From Candidatus Kapaibacterium sp. (lineage in GTDB: Bacteria; Bacteroidota; Ignavibacteria; Kapaibacteriales; UBA4661), in contig JALONG010000025.1 of the NCBI GenBank assembly GCA_025455065.1, forward strand, positions 62,001 through 126,000: 64,000 bases of DNA. The letters are read 5' to 3'. The notes beneath the pieces were generated by a model. That model saw only the letters and a list, made by a program, of their open reading frames with translations, was not told the DNA's origin and did no database searches. How positions within the stretch are numbered: position 1 is the first letter of the stretch; each line of letters begins with the position of its first letter. Position numbers and translations under genes: made by a program. This document shows positions 60,967 to 64,000 of the stretch, piece by piece.

Positions 60967-61123
60967 AGTATTTTGGGGAAAAAGTGAACAATAGTTTTTT
61001 TGGAGAATCTGCAAGAAATGTGCCAAACATCTCCTTTTGTGCGATGAATAAAAATTGGATTTTATCCTAACTTGTGCTTATATTCTCGCCCATTGATGAT
61101 GTATGCCAAATAGCTACACCTAC

Positions 61124-61168
61124 AATAACTACATCCGTAACAACTACATCCGTAACAACTACGTCTGC
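61124..61168. repeat. Three tandem 15-bp repeats before the NTF2-like gene
   Basis: The unit is AAYAACTACATCCGT, three copies, the last degenerate, followed by a T9 run and the AGGAGG at 61179-61184. It lies in the 5' leader, 21 bases before ATG 61189. Confidence 0.85.
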
Positions 61169-61188
61169 ATTTTTTTTTAGGAGGAATT

Positions 61189-61662
61189 ATGCACCCAAAC
61201 GCACAATGTATCACTACATTTTACGAAGCCTTCGCACGGCTGGACGCGCCTAGAATGGCGACCTGTTACCACCCCGAAGCAACCTTCACCGATGAAGCAT
61301 TTATCAACCTCAACCACGACCAAACCGTTGCAATGTGGGCGATGCTTTGTTCTCGCGCAAAAAATTTCTCTTTGACATTTTCAGGCGTAGAAGCCAACGA
61401 CACAAGCGGGAAAGCGCATTGGGAGCCGATATACACCTTTACAAGCACAGGGCGTTTGGTGCATAACATCATTGATTCGGAATTTGAGTTCAAAGACGGG
61501 AAAATTTGGCGGCAACGCGATTCCTTTGATTTTTACCGTTGGTCGCGCTTGGCACTCGGACCGCTAGGAATAGCGCTGGGTTGGACGGGATTTTTGCGGA
61601 ATAAAGTGCAAGCAGAAGCACGAAAAGGATTGGATATTTTTATGGCAAAACAAAAACAATGA
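61189..61662 (+). CDS. SnoaL-like/NTF2-fold protein
   Basis: The product is 157 residues. A strong Shine-Dalgarno sequence (AGGAGG, 61179-61184) fixes the start. The cone-shaped NTF2 fold is indicated by 'AQCITTFYEAFARLDAPRMATCYHPEATFTDEAF', 'AMWAMLCSRAKNFSLTFSGVEANDTSGKAHWEPIYTF', 'GRLVHNIIDSEFEFKDGKIWRQRDSFDFYRW', all in short consecutive strands. Members are ketosteroid-isomerase-like enzymes or ligand binders; without conserved acidic catalytic residues being certain, no reaction is assigned. It precedes purU by 79 bases; both have strong ribosome-binding sites, unusual in this window. Confidence 0.88.
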   Translation: MHPNAQCITTFYEAFARLDAPRMATCYHPEATFTDEAFINLNHDQTVAMWAMLCSRAKNFSLTFSGVEANDTSGKAHWEPIYTFTSTGRLVHNIIDSEFEFKDGKIWRQRDSFDFYRWSRLALGPLGIALGWTGFLRNKVQAEARKGLDIFMAKQKQ

Positions 61663-61741
61663 GCAAGCTAAACCCCGCTTCATTTCTTGATTTTCCGACA
61701 AATTCGATGAATAATTTGATTTTCACAATTTAGGAGACACT

Positions 61742-62620
61742 ATGCCCTCAATCGCTTCACCTCATATGCGAGCAGCAATTATTTTGATTAGCTGCCCCGA
61801 CCAAACAGGCATCATTACTGCTGTTACGGAGTTCGTTTATCGTCATCAGGGGAACATCATTGACCTTGACGAACACGTAGATTTTGAAACGGGAACGTTT
61901 TTTATGCGCGTGGAATGGGACTTAAAAAACTTTACCTTAGACGATGATGAGATTCGTGCGCATTTTCAGCGCTATCTCGCCTCGCCTTACCAAATGAATT
62001 GGTCACTGTATTTTTCGGATGTAAAGCCCACAATAGCGCTGTTTGTCTCGCAGCATCTTCACTGCCTTTACGATATTTTAGCGCGGTGCGAATCCAAAGA
62101 ATGGGATGTGAAAGTTCCCGTAATTTTCGGCAATCACGAAGTCGCCAGACCTGTGGCAGAGCGCTTCGGAGCGGAGTTTCATTTGCTACACATTACAAAA
62201 GAAAACAAGCGCGAACAGGAACAGAAACAAATTGAAATTTTGAAGGAGCATAACGTCGAACTTGTCGTTTTGACGCGGTATATGCAAACACTCAGCAATG
62301 ATTTTGTTGCAGAGTTTTCCAATCGCATCATCAACATCCACCACTCGCTTCTGCCCGCATTTGTTGGTGCAAAGCCCTATCATCAGGCATATGACAGAGG
62401 CGTAAAAATTATCGGTGCGACAAGCCACTACGTTACGGCGGAACTTGACGCGGGACCTATCATCGAACAAGATGTGGTGCGCATTACGCACAAAGATTCG
62501 ATTCAGGACATGATTCGCAAAGGGCGGGATATTGAGAAAGTGATTTTGGCACGTGCCGTGCGCCTCCATATGCAGCGCAAGGTGCTGATTCACCATAATA
62601 GAACGGTGGTTTTTGTGTAA
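61742..62620 (+). CDS. purU: Formyltetrahydrofolate deformylase
   Basis: The product is 292 residues, the usual length. It hydrolyses 10-formyl-THF to formate and THF, feeding purine synthesis and balancing one-carbon pools. An N-terminal ACT domain ('AAIILISCPDQTGIITAVTEFVYRHQGNIIDLDEHVD', about 10-85) senses Met/Gly in the E. coli enzyme. The catalytic domain has 'PVIFGNHE', 'VELVVLTRYMQTLS', the active-site 'NIHHSLLPAFVGAKPYHQAYDRGVKIIGATSHYVT' in pieces (Asn, His) and 'ELDAGPIIEQDVVRITH' (catalytic Asp). An AGGAG at 61732-61736 supports the start. A strong terminator follows. Confidence 0.96.
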   Translation: MPSIASPHMRAAIILISCPDQTGIITAVTEFVYRHQGNIIDLDEHVDFETGTFFMRVEWDLKNFTLDDDEIRAHFQRYLASPYQMNWSLYFSDVKPTIALFVSQHLHCLYDILARCESKEWDVKVPVIFGNHEVARPVAERFGAEFHLLHITKENKREQEQKQIEILKEHNVELVVLTRYMQTLSNDFVAEFSNRIINIHHSLLPAFVGAKPYHQAYDRGVKIIGATSHYVTAELDAGPIIEQDVVRITHKDSIQDMIRKGRDIEKVILARAVRLHMQRKVLIHHNRTVVFV

Positions 62621-62655
62621 ACAAAAGCCCCCAAAACATTACGTTGAAAGGTTAC

Positions 62656-62697
62656 GCGAGACTCTCAATTCTTCTTGAGGGTCTCGCTTTTTTTTTA
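62656..62697 (+). terminator. Rho-independent terminator of purU
   Basis: GCGAGACTCTCAA pairs with TTGAGGGTCTCGC (13 bp, one T-G pair) around TTCTTC and is followed by nine T. It begins 35 bases after the purU stop. Confidence 0.92.
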
Positions 62698-62709
62698 TTG
62701 ATTCCGCGC

Positions 62710-62757
62710 AAAAAAAAGCCCTCAAAACCGCACCATGACGGCATTTGAGAGCCTTTT
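62710..62757 (-). terminator. Rho-independent terminator of the S41 protease gene
   Basis: On the minus strand GGCTCTCAAA...TTTTGAGGGC forms a stem with an internal GC-rich pairing, followed by eight T (A run at 62710-62717). It starts about 20 bases past the stop at 62777. Confidence 0.8.
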
Positions 62758-62776
62758 ATCAATCCCGCCCTAATTG

Positions 62777-64000
62777 TTATTTCTTCGGCAAAAGCAGCGC
62801 CGGAATTCTTTCCTGCCCCTTTTCCCAAGTATAGGCTGTTTCAGAGGCGTTTAGTTGGCTTGTGGATTTTGCCGCCACAGGCGCTCGCCCGTTTTCAATG
62901 AAAAACAATGCAGCGCGAAGCGAGGCTTCTTGCGGGTCACCGAAATCCCGCGTTACATCATCTACGGCGGGAATATCGGGCGCAAAGCCATTGATAAAAT
63001 CTGCTTGCCCTAGAGCATTGGTATAAGCAAAACTAATCGGTAAAAGCATATAACCCGATTTTTGATGAATGACGATATTTGAGCCGACCGGCTTTCCGAA
63101 AGAACGCGAACCAACTGTTTTTACGTCAATATACGGGCGAAGAGCATTTATCGTCAATTCGCTGGCAGATGCTGTTTGCTGCGTCATAACAACGAACAAG
63201 CGTGTTAATGAAAGTCCGTTTGATTGAGAAGTCATTGCAAATTGCTGATTGTTCGGGGCATACCGACTATTGTATGTCAGTCGCACATACGGTGTACCGC
63301 TTAATTGCGAGGCTATATGGCTGCAGAGAACTCCTGCTGTTGCAACGGAGCCGCCCCCATTATAGCGCAAATCCAAGACTAATTCCGTCACACCGTCATT
63401 TTTGAGTGTAGCAAATGCCGTCTGTAATTCATTCACGGCACTTTGTGTAAACGATGTCAGCACAATATACCCAACTTTTTTTCCGGCAACAGTGTAAGTA
63501 CGCACAACGGGAACAACAATCTCATTAAATACACTACGCATCAATGTTACAGTCTTTCTCGTCCCGGAAGCATCTTCTACTACAAGCGTCGCCGTCATTC
63601 CCAGATTAGCAATCATACTATTCCAAGCACTGACCGTGCCGGGAATGGCAGCACCGTCCACCGAAATTAAGCGCATACCACGCTTAATCCCTGCTTGGTC
63701 TGCACTTGAACCACCGAGTACGCGCGTAAAGCGAACCTCGCCCGATGCGGAATAGATAGTGCCAAAGCCAAAAATTGGCGAAGATGTCCCCATCGTCAGC
63801 CGATTGTAATACCCGACTCCGTCTTGAATAATACCACTAAAACGGTCTTCGGGGCGTGCAATAGTGAAGTTCAAGAGAGAATCAGGTGTTGGAAAAGATG
63901 ATAACGCAAGGTTTTCCGGGACTCTCGAATTCCAATAATAAATATCACGCATTCCAAGATAGAGAAAATCCGATAAATTCAAATTTGCTGCGTTAGTATT
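62777..64000 (-). CDS. S41-family (C-terminal processing) peptidase, 5' end outside window
   Basis: At least 408 codons are visible and the frame remains open to base 64000, so the TTG at 63982 is not taken as the start. An N-terminal segment 'LNLSDFLYLGMRDIYYWNSRVP' is common in FCB-group exported S41 proteases. A PDZ domain follows ('FGFGTIYSASGEVRFTRVLGGSSADQAGIKRGMRLISVDG', in strands). The protease core has 'YTVAGKKVGYIVLTSFTQSAVNEL', 'VTELVLDLRYNGGGSVATA', the nucleophile Ser in 'TQQTASASELTINAL' and the general-base Lys in 'RSFGKPVGS'. It is probably a lipoprotein or periplasmic enzyme, but the signal lies outside the window. No T9SS tail; it ends 'RIPALLLPKK'. Confidence 0.92.
   Translation of the reverse strand, partial: NTNAANLNLSDFLYLGMRDIYYWNSRVPENLALSSFPTPDSLLNFTIARPEDRFSGIIQDGVGYYNRLTMGTSSPIFGFGTIYSASGEVRFTRVLGGSSADQAGIKRGMRLISVDGAAIPGTVSAWNSMIANLGMTATLVVEDASGTRKTVTLMRSVFNEIVVPVVRTYTVAGKKVGYIVLTSFTQSAVNELQTAFATLKNDGVTELVLDLRYNGGGSVATAGVLCSHIASQLSGTPYVRLTYNSRYAPNNQQFAMTSQSNGLSLTRLFVVMTQQTASASELTINALRPYIDVKTVGSRSFGKPVGSNIVIHQKSGYMLLPISFAYTNALGQADFINGFAPDIPAVDDVTRDFGDPQEASLRAALFFIENGRAPVAAKSTSQLNASETAYTWEKGQERIPALLLPKK

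Overview
The window looks like a chromosome segment from a free-living member of the Bacteroidota-Chlorobiota (FCB) group, most like Kapabacteria/Ignavibacteria lineages. The reasons are six secreted proteins ending in the type IX secretion (T9SS) type A C-terminal sorting domain, tandem 'choice-of-anchor D' beta-sandwich modules, promoter-like TTG-N19/20-TAnnTTTG sequences, few Shine-Dalgarno sites, and many short intergenic palindromes. The assignment is inference from gene content; there is no rRNA gene to confirm it.

Layout. 1-14 kb: the 3' part of a large T9SS cargo gene, a TPR/membrane/class III adenylate cyclase gene, tRNA-Ser(GCU) with its terminator, an OmpA-type porin-like protein with two peptidoglycan-binding domains, and a 1,794-residue WD40-like/anchor-D surface protein. 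14.2-28.4 kb: one giant gene (about 4,720 residues) with three integrin-like seven-bladed propellers, LamG, five IPT/TIG domains, LRRs, Ig/FnIII domains and a T9SS-like tail. 28.5-42 kb: a MITE-like element, a Uma2-type nuclease-fold protein, two SDR proteins, an IgGFc-binding T9SS protein, exonuclease III, a chemoreceptor, PPK2, a degenerate tyrosine-recombinase-like protein coupled to a cysteine-free molybdopterin-oxidoreductase-fold protein, and a PQQ sugar dehydrogenase-like T9SS protein. 42-47 kb: two small lipoproteins, a 5'-truncated copy of one of them, a YHYH T9SS protein and a secreted M24 peptidase. 47.6-54 kb: a reverse-strand exporter cluster (MFS, MacB/DevA-type ATPase, lipoprotein adaptor, FtsX-like permease, TolC) with a GxxExxY gene lying inside a 38-bp inverted repeat between adaptor and permease. 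54-64 kb: a thioredoxin-fold protein, a SOUL heme-binding protein divergent from a MarR regulator across a phased operator array, an ADP-ribosylglycohydrolase, a GT39 glycosyltransferase carrying a G9 tract, small metabolic genes, purU, and the 3' part of an S41 protease gene.

The dominant theme is the cell surface: cargo proteins, an exporter, a glycosyltransferase and a chemoreceptor. No T9SS machinery gene is in the window, so export must depend on loci elsewhere. The observations most worth a second look are the inverted-repeat-bounded GxxExxY cassette, the four-site operator array, the coupled pair of proteins that both lack expected active-site residues, the two in-frame G9 tracts in surface-related genes, and a family of five covarying hairpins, each sitting just after a gene's stop codon.
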